Assembly: GCA_963816535.1 (NCBI GenBank)
Contig: CAWFKW010000006.1
Location: forward strand, 372,001 to 436,000
DNA length: 64,000 nt
Origin: CAWFKW01 sp963816535
Lineage (GTDB): Bacteria > Bacteroidota > Ignavibacteria > Tepidaquicellales > OLB5
Direction of reading: 5' to 3'
This document shows, piece by piece, positions 50,299-58,937 of the stretch (positions within the stretch are counted from its first letter, which is position 1; every line of letters starts with the position of its first letter). The notes under the pieces are model-generated. The model saw nothing but the letters and a program-made list of their open reading frames with translations, was not told the DNA's origin and made no database searches. A program made the position numbers and the translations under genes.

Positions 50299-51150
50299 CT
50301 AAGCCTTAATTGTGGAAACAACCAGGAGCCTTAGCGCTAATATAGGATATAAGAAAACCGCTTTAAATCCAAAATTATTCTTATAATAGCGGTATATATC
50401 GCCGTACATAACTTTCCGCAGCTTATACTCCGCTTTTTTTGTAGAGCCGCTTCCGTGATGTATGACTGAAGCTATGTGATAAAAAAATATTTTTGCGCCT
50501 GATCTGATTATTCTCCGGCAAAGGTCCACATCGTTATACAAAATACGGTAGCTCTCATCAAAGTAACCAACACGTTCCAGAACGCTTTTTCTTATCATAA
50601 GGAAAGAGGTTGCTATCTGGTTGACTTCAATAGTTTTGTCATACCCAAAGCTTTTCATATCATAGCCGGCATTAAGTGCGTCCAGGGAAAGGTACGTAAA
50701 GAAAGCGTTCTTAAGCGTGGGGAATTTCTTGCAGCTGTTTTGAACTGAACCGTCAGGATTTATAAGCCTGCACCCTACAGCGCCTGCATCAGGGTTTGAA
50801 TCCAGGAATTCAACGCATTTCTTCAGAGTGTTTTTCTGCATAATTGTATCGCTTCCGAGCAGAAGTATATATTCGCCATGCGCGCTCCTCATTCCCTGGT
50901 TGCACGCAGCCGCATAGCCTTTGTTAAAGCTGTTTTTTATTAGCCTGATCTTCTCTTTGAGCGAAGTTAAGTATTCTGCGCTCTTATCGGTTGAACCGTT
51001 ATCAATAACAATCAGTTCATATTCCCCGGATATAACGCTCCCGCCGTCAGTGTTTAATATCGAATCGACGCAATCTCTTATCAGCTTATCGCCGTTCCAG
51101 TTTACAATTATTACCGAAAGCTTTGGATCCACAAATAACTTACTCCGCAA
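50299..51150 (-). CDS. Family 2 glycosyltransferase
   Basis: 283 residues, the first gene of the long minus-strand operon. GT-A motifs PKLSVIIVNWNGDKLIRDCV, YELIVIDNGSTDKSAEYLTS, GEYILLLGSDTIMQKNTLKK (GSD as metal site) and RILYNDVDLCRRIIRSGAKI. HHGSGSTKKAEYKLRKVMYG is the C-terminal acceptor region. A terminator at 51154-51186 separates it from the PrsW gene upstream, so its promoter should lie in 51151-51211. Confidence 0.92.
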   Translation of the reverse strand: MRSKLFVDPKLSVIIVNWNGDKLIRDCVDSILNTDGGSVISGEYELIVIDNGSTDKSAEYLTSLKEKIRLIKNSFNKGYAAACNQGMRSAHGEYILLLGSDTIMQKNTLKKCVEFLDSNPDAGAVGCRLINPDGSVQNSCKKFPTLKNAFFTYLSLDALNAGYDMKSFGYDKTIEVNQIATSFLMIRKSVLERVGYFDESYRILYNDVDLCRRIIRSGAKIFFYHIASVIHHGSGSTKKAEYKLRKVMYGDIYRYYKNNFGFKAVFLYPILALRLLVVSTIKA

Positions 51151-51153
51151 ATT

Positions 51154-51186
51154 AAAAAGCCAACCCGCTTTTGACGGACTGGCTTA
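51154..51186 (-). terminator. Intrinsic terminator of the PrsW gene
   Basis: Minus strand: AAGCCAGTCCGTCAAAAGCG GGTTGGC followed by a T-run of five, 25 nt after the PrsW stop codon. It insulates the polysaccharide operon from that gene. Confidence 0.75.
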
Positions 51187-51211
51187 AAATAAATATGATT
51201 TATCCTAATTC

Positions 51212-52213
51212 TTACGCAGTCCTGTTAGCAAAATTGATCTGGTATATTTTGCCTCTCAGGCTATCTATATCTCTCTGGTAGCTTGCCAGCGACCTGCCTT
51301 TCAGGTGTTTCACCTGGTTTTTTCTGAGAGCCAGCCTCACTGCCGTTTTCACATAATCCCTCTGGTTTACGCCCGGCGGCAGCCAGCCTTTTTTAAATCG
51401 CTTCGACGTAAACGGGAGGTACGAAAGATGTTCTTTTGGTATGTAACCTGTCGTATTCGATTCGTCCGTAAGCTCTTTTAAAATTATCTTTCCTTCATGG
51501 TAAACTCCGTACTGAAAAACAACGAAAATGATTATTACCGCCATTATCATAAACAGGAACCCGATGAGCGCCGTCGAGCTGAAGCTCACGGTCAGGTTCC
51601 ACGTAAAATGCATGAACATAGCCGTTGCAAGGCCAAGGGGTATCACGGTCAATTTTACTATAGGGCTGCGGAACTTGGCAAAACCTATAGCCGCTCCAAA
51701 CGTAGCCTGCGTGCAGCAATGCAGGACAGCTGAAAACAATGTTCTTATTATAATTAAATAAAGGAGGCTCTGCACGTTGTTGCCGTAATTCATGAAATAG
51801 AGAAAATTCTCGGTCATTCCAAACCCTAATCCAACGGCTCCTCCGTAAACGGCGCCGTCTACCGGTCCGTCAAAATTCCTGCTTAGCGACATTAACAGTA
51901 CAAATATGCCTTTAGTTGATTCTTCAACAAGCGGCGCTACTACAACCGCCCCGGCAATATTGTTCAATGAAACCGCATCTGATTTATTAGCGAACTGGTA
52001 TATAAACTCGCCCACGCCGAGACCCATAATAATACTTCCGATAATGCCGAAAATGATGGCTCCTGTAGCTCCCCAGAAGAAATGCAATCCTACCAGCCAG
52101 AAAGGCTCGCGCTCATACCGGTCCATGAACCAGATTATGAGCAGGTAAAATACCATTGGAACAACGGAGAAAAATCCCGCTAAAAATAAGTGAATAATTG
52201 GATTCATAATCAA
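51212..52213 (-). CDS. PrsW-like intramembrane metalloprotease
   Basis: 333 residues with about eight transmembrane segments. The PrsW motifs are present: EExxK as Glu97-Glu98...Lys101 in APLVEESTKGIFVL, FxxxE as Phe131...Glu135 in GLGFGMTENFLYF, and a membrane His in AMFMHFTWNLTVS. B. subtilis PrsW cuts the anti-sigma factor RsiW; two ECF systems occur elsewhere in this window, but no direct link is shown. A cytosolic tail (about 245-333) follows the last helix. MIM start: ATG 52213 or the third codon at 52207. Confidence 0.87.
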   Translation of the reverse strand: MIMNPIIHLFLAGFFSVVPMVFYLLIIWFMDRYEREPFWLVGLHFFWGATGAIIFGIIGSIIMGLGVGEFIYQFANKSDAVSLNNIAGAVVVAPLVEESTKGIFVLLMSLSRNFDGPVDGAVYGGAVGLGFGMTENFLYFMNYGNNVQSLLYLIIIRTLFSAVLHCCTQATFGAAIGFAKFRSPIVKLTVIPLGLATAMFMHFTWNLTVSFSSTALIGFLFMIMAVIIIFVVFQYGVYHEGKIILKELTDESNTTGYIPKEHLSYLPFTSKRFKKGWLPPGVNQRDYVKTAVRLALRKNQVKHLKGRSLASYQRDIDSLRGKIYQINFANRTA

Positions 52214-52275
52214 TATTTAGTTATTGGGCTTCCAAATATAAATAAACTAGTACGAATTAACAATTAACATAACTT

Positions 52276-52440
52276 GTCGGTCTGAGCGGATACTTGCCAG
52301 TCTGAGCGGAGACGAAGACTAAAATTTATTGAAGTTTACCGTCCCATCTGAGTCTCTCGCAGAGGACTCAGATGTTCTGAGTGAAATTTAGCTAATGTAT
52401 CTTTCTCTGAGTCCCCCTAACGGGGAGACTCAGAGCGGAC
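52276..52440. repeat. CTGAGTC/GACTCAG palindromic repeats
   Basis: Two TCTGAGCGGA copies (about 52281 and 52301), CATCTGAGTC-n10-GACTCAGATG (52345-52374), and CTCTGAGTCCCC-n5-GGGGAGACTCAGAG (about 52405-52435). All share a GAGTC core. No gene in 52214-52468. Confidence 0.6.
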
Positions 52441-52468
52441 GATGACCATTATTTTTCTCCCATTGCTT

Positions 52469-53903
52469 TTATTTCAGAAATATCATTTTCATAGAATTAA
52501 TAAAAGCGCCATCGGCATATAATGAACAAAAATAAATACCACTTGCAAATTCAGTACAATCAATGTCCAAAGCATATGTTCCAGTAATCAGATTTTCGTT
52601 TTGGATACTTCTTATTAATCTACCTGAAACATCGAATAAAGAAATGCGGATGTTGCTTTGTTTAAATATCTGGAAGGAAATTCGAGTGGATGGATTAAAC
52701 GGATTAGGGTAGTTCTGCGCCAGAGACGATACCAATGGGACAGTATTATCAATTCTCTGAATTCCAAAAGGGGGAAGATTTAATAAAGAACTATCAATCC
52801 TGATTGCATAAAAGTCATCTTGTGCGCTGGTTATAGTCGTATAACCTGCAAGAACATAATCGCCGGAAACTGAATTTAGAGCAGGTGCAATGCAACAAAG
52901 ACTTGTTGCTCCCCTATTATCAATTATAATTTTTTGATTGGTTATGTTAAAAGCCGAATCTAGGTTTAGAATTCTTGTGTTATACCATATAGTGCTGTCT
53001 CTTTTCAATACCAATACATATTTATTATCGTTAATGAACATTAAATCAGAAGTATATTCATCTGCCGAAGTATGAAATTCTTTGAATAAGGTCTGATTTC
53101 CATTTAAGTCAGTTTTCATAATAAAAGATCTAATAAATCCTGACCCGGCTGTGTCAAATTTCGTTCCAGCCATTAAATAACCATTCTCCAATGGTTTTAT
53201 TTTCTCAAATGTACGGGATTTACCATAATATTCTTTTGCCCAAACTATATTTCCTGCGCTATCTATATTGGCAATATATGCCTTGGCTGAATCATTTGGG
53301 AAATCACGAACACTACCGCAAATAATATATCCGTTTAAAGAAGACAATGAGATTGAGCTAAAATAAGGTCTATATGTAAAATTGTAATATTTCTCCCACG
53401 TTAATGTCCCGTTTGAATCCAATTTATAAATATATGAATCTAAATTACCTCCATCGCCACAACCTATAAAACCTTTGTCTAATGTTCTTATTATACTTTC
53501 AGAACTGTGACCTCCGTAATAGTATAGCCACATTATCTGACCACTTGGGGATATTCTTGCTGCATATATTGTTCCGGCATAGCCGGTAAATACGCAACTG
53601 CCATCTGGTAGTGAAACTGAAGCCAAAATCATCGGGACTTGGTTAGTTTTCTTCTGCCATAAAGTATCTCCAAAACCATTAATTTTTATTACATAGCCAT
53701 ATGTAGGAATAGTGCCGGCGAATCCAGCAATGTAGAAGTTATTTCCATCAGCAGGACAAATAGTATAAGCCATCCTCACTATGTGCCGGGTCGTTGTAAG
53801 TTCTCTGCCATGTAATAGACTGGCTATAACAATTAACAATAAATAATACGTAGAATATGAAAAAATTGTGTAATTTTGGCTATATTTTAAAAGTCTTTTT
53901 CAT
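52469..53903 (-). CDS. Secreted propeller-like protein with T9SS sorting domain, apparent frameshift at the start
   Basis: The clean frame runs from TTG 53839 to 52469 (456 aa), but it begins mid-leader with no charged N-terminus. In-frame sequence continues upstream to an A-run right after an ATG at 53903. Deleting one A at 53896-53900 joins ATG to the frame and gives MKRLLKYSQNYTIFSYSTYY plus LLLIVIASLLHG, a plausible signal peptide. A promoter at 53927-53957 points at that ATG. The body is beta-rich with recurring G-x-(Y/F)-x-x-x-G-(Y/F/T) repeats (about 30-360), probably a propeller of the PQQ/kelch type. The last about 85 residues are a type A sorting domain (AQNYPNPFNPSTRISFQIFK to SMKMIFLK). 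Confidence 0.78.
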
Positions 53904-53926
53904 ATCGTTTTTGTGTTATGTTGGCA

Positions 53927-53957
53927 AAAACTTAACCCAACAAACAAGAAAGAGCAA
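53927..53957 (-). promoter_or_regulatory. Bacteroidota-type promoter of the frameshifted T9SS gene
   Basis: Minus strand: TTG at 53957-53955, exactly 20 nt, then TAAGTTTT at 53934-53927. It places the transcription start just upstream of ATG 53903 and so supports that start. Confidence 0.55.
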
Positions 53958-54224
53958 GTAATCTATTTTTATATTAGTTATTTGATAAATTATTAAAATC
54001 GTAATGGTATCGGGTACAGATATTCACGGGTTGAACTGTTGATAGCTTATTTAACAAAAACTGTAACATAAGGCAGATTTTGTTTAAATTTTCCCTTTTC
54101 AGGATACAACTTTCCTTATACTTCAAAAATAATATACATTCGCGGTCAATTCCTATGACTCAGACATAATGAATCATGATAAGTATCATTGCCGTAGCTA
54201 CGGTAGCTCTGTTCAGGTATAAAA

Positions 54225-54250
54225 AAACCAATCTAATGATTGGCTTGGTA
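54225..54250 (-). terminator. Secondary terminator-like hairpin
   Basis: Minus strand GCCAATC-ATTA-GATTGGT followed by TTTTTT. It is downstream of the main terminator at 54436-54478. A 12-bp palindrome CCGTAGCTACGG is at about 54192-54203. The rest of 53958-54224 is AT-rich without recognisable content. Confidence 0.5.
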
Positions 54251-54316
54251 GTACTGCAAATAAAAAAGGTTCCTAAGCTGTAGCCCGGCAACGAGAAAGA
54301 ATAGTTATGTATTTTA

Positions 54317-54531
54317 TTCGTAGCACGACGGGAAGTCGTGCCACGAAATCAATTCTTGTTGTTTATCTGCGTCCCAAGCTCCTGCTTGGGACGATATTAT
54401 CAGATGCTTTGGAATGATATTAATTGGGATTGGTGAAAAAAAAGTTCCCAACCAGCCCTTGTGGACGGATTGGGAACCAAAAAGTTTATTGTTCTTTTAT
54501 TCGTAGGCACGACAGTGAGTCGCGCCACGAA
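54317..54531. repeat. CACGAC-GTCGTG palindromic elements
   Basis: TTCGTAGCACGACGGGAAGT through CCACGAAATCAATTCT (54317-54356) and TTCGTAGGCACGACAGTGAG through CCACGAAATCAATTCT (54500-54540). Related to the end of the 1287-1700 array. GTCCCAAGCTCCTGCTTGGGAC (about 54372-54393) is another hairpin between them. Confidence 0.65.
54436..54478 (-). terminator. Terminator of the dockerin/T9SS operon
   Basis: Minus strand: GGTTCCCAATCC and GGCTGGTTGGGAAC stem ending in eight T. It lies about 90 nt past the stop codon at 54567. Confidence 0.75.
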
Positions 54532-54566
54532 ATCAATTCTAGTTGTTAGTAATTAGTCTTTAGTAA

Positions 54567-55412
54567 TTATTTTATTAAGACCATTTTATTTGTCTGCACG
54601 TAGCTGCCTGCGGTCATCCTGAACAGGTACAGGCCGCTTGCATAATCCGATGCGTTCCACGTAACTTCATATACGCCGGGCTGCTGGTTCCTGTCGACAA
54701 TAGTTTCGACGCTTCTGCCAAGCTCATCAAAAATTTCTATCTTCACGTCTCCGGCTTTAGGTATCTCGTATTTTATCTTTGTAACCGGGTTAAACGGATT
54801 AGGATAATTTTGATGCAGCGCATAGGTGGTAGGAACGTGGCCGACCTGCCTGATATTTATCCCTATCGGCGAGCAGCCTGAATCGGTTTTCGTCCACTGC
54901 GTATTATAAACAAGCGGGGTCAAACTGTCGAATACTGCCGAGATAGGAAGAACCGACGCGTTTATACAGGCGTTCTGGTTCGCTATATCAAACCTGATGC
55001 TTCCAATTGTGTAGGAATTACCTGCGGCAAATGTGTAGCAGGGCTGGCCAAATAACTGCAGCACGTTGATGCTGATAGACGAATCAGCCATAATTCCGGT
55101 TGTCGTCATGTTCCCGTAATTCGCGTTATTGGATATGTTCAGGTTCGAGTTAGTAGCCGGCGTATCTTCATGCACCGTTACGGCGCCTGGCGGAACAGAT
55201 GAGAAGCCGACCCTAACGCAGGTTGGGCCCACTCTCCATTGCTGGCCCGCAGGGATTGTAGCTATAACGTCAAGCGAGAATATGTTGCCGTTTACGGTCG
55301 GGTTTGAGAGTTTAAAATTTACTTTTACCTGCGAGTAAACGCTCCCGCCGAAAGGACCGGCAATTACAAACCCGATGATTATTATCGAAAGTAAGAATAT
55401 TATTTTTTTCAT
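54567..55412 (-). CDS. T9SS-anchored secreted protein with cohesin-like beta domain
   Basis: 281 residues from ATG 55412 (MKKIIFLLSIIIIGFVIAG, the best signal peptide); ATG 55418 or 55442 would extend it by 2 or 10 residues. The mature domain (about 30-195) is beta-rich: VNFKLSNPTVNGNIFSLDVI, RVGPTCVRVGFSSVPPGAVT, NSYTIGSIRFDIANQ. This pattern resembles the cohesin-like folds common in T9SS proteins of the lineage, without clear diagnostic residues. Two Cys pairs may form disulfides. The last about 85 residues are the sorting domain (HQNYPNPFNPVTKIKYEIPK to TNKMVLIK). It is the second gene of an operon; the first encodes a dockerin-tailed protein. Confidence 0.8.
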   Translation of the reverse strand: MKKIIFLLSIIIIGFVIAGPFGGSVYSQVKVNFKLSNPTVNGNIFSLDVIATIPAGQQWRVGPTCVRVGFSSVPPGAVTVHEDTPATNSNLNISNNANYGNMTTTGIMADSSISINVLQLFGQPCYTFAAGNSYTIGSIRFDIANQNACINASVLPISAVFDSLTPLVYNTQWTKTDSGCSPIGINIRQVGHVPTTYALHQNYPNPFNPVTKIKYEIPKAGDVKIEIFDELGRSVETIVDRNQQPGVYEVTWNASDYASGLYLFRMTAGSYVQTNKMVLIK

Positions 55413-55456
55413 GCTCATTCTAAATTTAAATTTTAAATTCATTATTACGGTTATTA

Positions 55457-57502
55457 TTACGGAGTAATTTTGCTGATGAAGAAATTACTGTACAATATCA
55501 GCAGGTCGTTGCCGTCGGCAAATGTATCTCCGTTCAGGTCGCTGGGTATGTACCCGTCCCTTCCGTACTGAGTTTTGAATAACGTATAATCATCCGGGTC
55601 GATAGTGCCGTCCTGGTTAATATCGCCGCCGTAGAGAACCCAGGCTGAGCCAACCTGTTTCATGTTGTTTCCGTATGCCTTGTTCTGTGCGGTTGTGAAA
55701 TCGTACCCGATAGTGCTTCCCGTTGAGAGGGCTACCGGCAAAGCGCTCCATGTTTCAAGATGGTTCCTGTGAATTATTACGACGTAATAGCTTCCGTTAG
55801 GCGCATGTGTAAAGCTTGAAGTATCTGTGCCGGTTGACGAAAGATATGCGACGGAGCTATCTACTATCTGGTGCGAACCGGTTGAGCTTGCAAGATAAAC
55901 CTTTATCGTATCCTGCACCTGGGTTGAGCCGTTATAGAAGCCCTCCAGAAGAACGCGCAGGTTCAGTGAAATTGTCTGCAAAGTTGTGAAATGGAATACT
56001 GTACTATAAACGCTTGTGCCTGCGCAGTTTGTAGATAAAACCCTCCAGTAATATGACTGGTTTCCGTTGAGCGCGCCGGTGTTAACGTTATAGAACGTAT
56101 CGACCAGGTTTTGCTGGTCAACAACAATGGTGTTGTTTGCAAAAGTATTCGTGTATGATACCTGTAACCTGTATGTTGTGGCGTTCAAACCGCGATTCCA
56201 TACAAGTCTCGGCGTCAGCGATACTCCTGTTGCATTGTTTGCAGGTGTCGAAAGAACCGGGGCCTGCGGAAGCACGGGGACCGTGCTGAAATTCCAGGTC
56301 GCGGAATAATTTCCCTGTCCGCCTGTGTTGATCGCGGCTATATGCCAATAATATATAGTGTTGTTGTTAAGTACATTTCCAACCACCTGGTACTGTGATG
56401 CTGTTACTGTTACGTTTATCACAGTAGTTGTAAAATTCTGGTCAGGCGATATCTGAACCCTGTAACTGGTTGCGCCCGGCGTATCCTGCCAGTCAAGGAG
56501 CGGGAACCGGTTAACGCAGGTGGCTCCGTTTGCCGGGACAAGAAGTATCGGCGGCGGCGGCGGCCCCGTTATAGTTGTGAAGTGAAATATGGTAGAGAAG
56601 ATTCCTTCTCCGCCGGTATTCTTGGCGCTTACCCTCCAGTAGTATGTGATCAATCCGCCCAAAATACCCGGAGGCACAGTAATCTGGGCCGGCGTTATCT
56701 CAGTAGAATCAAATATCGTGTTATTAAAAGTATTATCGGTGGCAATTTGCACATGGAAAGTAACCCCGCCGGCCAGCGTCTGCCATGTCAGAGTGGGCGT
56801 CAGCGATACTCCTGTTGCGCCGTTTGCAGGCGTAAGCAGGGTAGGCGGCGGCGGCGGCGCCGGTATAGTTGCAAAACTCCATACAGCAGACCATTGGCTG
56901 GTTCCGCCTCCGTTTGTTGCATCTACACGCCAATAATATGTTGTTGAATTAGCGAGCGGATTGGCTCCGGTGATCTGGTACTGGGAAGATGTCAGTCCCG
57001 GTATGTCGATCACTGTCGTTCCGAAAGTCGGGGCAGTAGAAACCTGTAAATGATATGTCTGCGCGTTTGGAACATCCGACCAATCCATCAGCGGAGTCCT
57101 TGAAACATCCACCGCGTTATTTGGCGGTGAGATAAGCGTCGGCACAGGCGGCGGCGCTACTGCGGTGGTAAATACAAAGTAACCGCTCCATGCGCTTGAG
57201 TCTGTCGGGCTGTATGCTCTTAATCTCCACCTGTATTGCGTTTGCCCCAATAATGTTGTATCGGTGTATTGCGTTGCCGCTATGTTCGAAATATCTTCGA
57301 CAAGATTTATGCCAATATAAATTTGAATTCTATAGTACGTAGCTCCGGTAACGCCGTTCCATGAAAAAATTACGGGCAGCGCTACGTTAGTTGCGCCGTT
57401 TGCAGGGTTTAATAAGACCGGAGTGGGTAATGTCGCATAAGAAAAATTAGTTATGCAACATGTTAAAAGTAATAATAATGAGACTGTGAAAATTTTTTTC
57501 AT
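55457..57502 (-). CDS. Secreted protein with FN3-like repeats and C-terminal dockerin
   Basis: 681 residues. Signal peptide about 1-24. Five FN3-like repeats of about 95 residues each start with a P-x-L-(L/I/S)-x-P-x-N-(G/N)-A-x-x-V motif, near 27, 125, 218, 314 and 410, for example PTLLTPANGATGVSLTPTLT and APVLSTPANNATGVSLTPRL. A further beta domain follows (about 510-620). Residues 624-681 contain two calcium loops, GDINQDGTIDPDDYTLFKTQ and SDLNGDTFADGNDLLILYSN, the duplicated loop-helix of a type I dockerin. There is no T9SS sorting domain. The downstream gene, 14 to 44 nt away, is T9SS-anchored and cohesin-like. GAGGAGC is a good ribosome-binding site before ATG 57502. Confidence 0.85.
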   Translation of the reverse strand: MKKIFTVSLLLLLTCCITNFSYATLPTPVLLNPANGATNVALPVIFSWNGVTGATYYRIQIYIGINLVEDISNIAATQYTDTTLLGQTQYRWRLRAYSPTDSSAWSGYFVFTTAVAPPPVPTLISPPNNAVDVSRTPLMDWSDVPNAQTYHLQVSTAPTFGTTVIDIPGLTSSQYQITGANPLANSTTYYWRVDATNGGGTSQWSAVWSFATIPAPPPPPTLLTPANGATGVSLTPTLTWQTLAGGVTFHVQIATDNTFNNTIFDSTEITPAQITVPPGILGGLITYYWRVSAKNTGGEGIFSTIFHFTTITGPPPPPILLVPANGATCVNRFPLLDWQDTPGATSYRVQISPDQNFTTTVINVTVTASQYQVVGNVLNNNTIYYWHIAAINTGGQGNYSATWNFSTVPVLPQAPVLSTPANNATGVSLTPRLVWNRGLNATTYRLQVSYTNTFANNTIVVDQQNLVDTFYNVNTGALNGNQSYYWRVLSTNCAGTSVYSTVFHFTTLQTISLNLRVLLEGFYNGSTQVQDTIKVYLASSTGSHQIVDSSVAYLSSTGTDTSSFTHAPNGSYYVVIIHRNHLETWSALPVALSTGSTIGYDFTTAQNKAYGNNMKQVGSAWVLYGGDINQDGTIDPDDYTLFKTQYGRDGYIPSDLNGDTFADGNDLLILYSNFFISKITP

Positions 57503-57517
57503 ATATGCTCCTCATTT

Positions 57518-57534
57518 GTAAATACCACATTTAC
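57518..57534. promoter_or_regulatory. Inverted repeat upstream of the dockerin gene
   Basis: GTAAAT-ACCAC-ATTTAC, 15-32 bp upstream of ATG 57502. A possible operator or leader hairpin. The remainder of 57535-57870 is AT-rich (about 75 percent A+T by eye) with no recognised feature. Confidence 0.3.
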
Positions 57535-57873
57535 GGTAATTTTGGAATTGATTATAAAATAATCTATCAATTCAACTTATGAAATGACAAAATAAAGTGA
57601 TTTTTTTATAATAATATTATATAGACAATTTTTCTTCGAAAAAACGCTCGTTTTCATGCTTTCGCAATTTCCCTATATTCATTTTACACCAAATTCGGTA
57701 TGCCTTTTTGGCCAAATCTGCATGCCTTGTTCTCAGCTTTTGTAAAACACATGCTTCGTCTAAGATATTTCTTTAAAAAAATTGCGGAATGAAATGAATT
57801 ATTCTTGTACTGAAAGTAAGCGAAAGATAGGAGTTGGCTAAAAATAATATGCTCTGAAATTTTTTATTGAATA

Positions 57874-57914
57874 TTTGTCATTCCCCGGATCTTATTTTTC
57901 AGGGGAATGACAAA
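57874..57914 (-). terminator. Perfect 13-bp inverted repeat after the secreted OB-like gene
   Basis: TTTGTCATTCCCC (57874-57886) and GGGGAATGACAAA (57902-57914), 15 nt past the stop at 57929. Weak T-runs. Either a terminator or a REP element. Confidence 0.55.
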
Positions 57915-57928
57915 ATTCAGTTGTGCTA

Positions 57929-58387
57929 TCACTTCTGCATCCATCTTCCGCAGCGGCCTTGTGAACCGTAACCCGGGCAATTCTTATTTCCCATGCCCCA
58001 TCCGTTGCCGTCGCCTCTGCCTTTACCGGAGTTCCACCACAGCGGGTTGTTGTTATCATCAACAAGCTTAATGGTCTTTCCGTTTTGGGTTATTGTGTAA
58101 GCATAAATTTCGTTGGTCCCTGATGCAAGCTTGCCGTAGATTTCCGTTTCAGCGCTTAGCGAAACCGAATAGCCGTTATCATCCCAGTACCAGTATGGAC
58201 CAAGATGAATTTTGTATTCCGTTCCGGAATTATCCTTCAGAGTAACGTCCGGCCTTGTAATGCTTGTGAATTCTCCTTTAACAGTCACAATATCATTCGG
58301 AGCGGCTGAGAAATAGGATGCCTTTACAAACAACGCGCTCATGAAAACTGTAAGGGCTATTATGGATATATATTTTATTCTATTCAT
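57929..58387 (-). CDS. Small secreted protein with OB-like beta domain
   Basis: 152 residues. Signal peptide about 1-24 (LFVKASYFS). Residues about 32-105 read like a small beta-barrel: VTVKGEFTSITRPDVTLKDN, GTEYKIHLGPYWYWDDNGYS and TEIYGKLASGTNEIYAYTIT, as in exported OB-fold or metal-linked YdeI/MamS-like proteins. The C-terminal tail is Gly/Asn/Trp-rich with two Cys (CPGYGSQGRCGRW). Co-directional with and 26 bp downstream of an ArsR regulator, so it is probably its target. It may bind metal or ligand in the periplasm; not proven. Confidence 0.78.
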   Translation of the reverse strand: MNRIKYISIIALTVFMSALFVKASYFSAAPNDIVTVKGEFTSITRPDVTLKDNSGTEYKIHLGPYWYWDDNGYSVSLSAETEIYGKLASGTNEIYAYTITQNGKTIKLVDDNNNPLWWNSGKGRGDGNGWGMGNKNCPGYGSQGRCGRWMQK

Positions 58388-58413
58388 TTAGATTGTTCCT
58401 TTCATTTAATATC

Positions 58414-58794
58414 TCATTTAGGCGCTCGCCTTAATTGAGGTTTATTATTTCTTGCAAGTATTGTCTTGCAATCAACAACTTTGGTCTTTTCCCTGTCTGA
58501 CCTTATAACTTCGTCATTTTCGGCTGTGCAGGTAATTACTGCGTTCACTGCGGCAATCGCGGGATCGGCTGGATAGAAGTTCAGCTTATGAAAAATGATT
58601 TTACCGCTCTTTTCGCTTGTAATGAACCCATTTTCTTTCAGCACTGAAAGATGCTCAGATACTGTCGAGTTCCTTAAACCCAAAACTTCCACGATCTCGC
58701 ATGAGCATAAAGACCGCAACTGCAGCATTTTGAGTATCCTGATCCTGTTTGGTTCCGAGAGAGCCTGGAATATGCCGGCTAATTTGTTTATCAT
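58414..58794 (-). CDS. ArsR-family repressor with C-S-C metal motif
   Basis: 126 residues from ATG 58794 (MINKLAGIFQALSEPNRIRI). An upstream in-frame ATG at 58824 would overlap the promoter and operator. The winged helix is complete: LSEPNRIRILKMLQLRSLCS, EIVEVLGLRNSTVSEHLSVL, KENGFITSEKSGKIIFHKLN. Cys30 and Cys32 in RSLCSCEIVEVLG occupy the alpha3 site of As(III)/Cd(II)-type sensors (ELCVCDL in ArsR). The C-terminal tail (about 85-126) has two more Cys. A perfect palindrome overlaps its -7 box. Together with the downstream secreted protein this looks like a self-contained metal-response unit. Confidence 0.87.
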   Translation of the reverse strand: MINKLAGIFQALSEPNRIRILKMLQLRSLCSCEIVEVLGLRNSTVSEHLSVLKENGFITSEKSGKIIFHKLNFYPADPAIAAVNAVITCTAENDEVIRSDREKTKVVDCKTILARNNKPQLRRAPK

Positions 58795-58797
58795 ATC

Positions 58798-58817
58798 ATT
58801 TCGGTGTTTACCGAAAT
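58798..58817. promoter_or_regulatory. ArsR operator
   Basis: ATTTCGGT-GTTT-ACCGAAAT, a perfect 8-bp inverted repeat that overlaps the -7 box at 58813-58820 and ends 4 bp before the start codon at 58794. Bound repressor would block transcription of its own operon. Confidence 0.65.
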
Positions 58818-58843
58818 ATAACATGCCTAACAGTCTAAGTCAA
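58813..58843 (-). promoter_or_regulatory. Bacteroidota-type promoter of the arsR unit
   Basis: Minus strand: TTGACT with TTG at 58843-58841, 20 nt, then TATATTTC at 58820-58813. Same spacing as the other sites in this window. Confidence 0.6.
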
Positions 58844-58937
58844 TACAAATTGAATTTGTCTGGCCCAAGCCAATTGAAAGCTGTTGAAAAATGATTATTT
58901 AGTTTGCAGGGGGATTCGGTGAATTTTGTGGAGCAGT

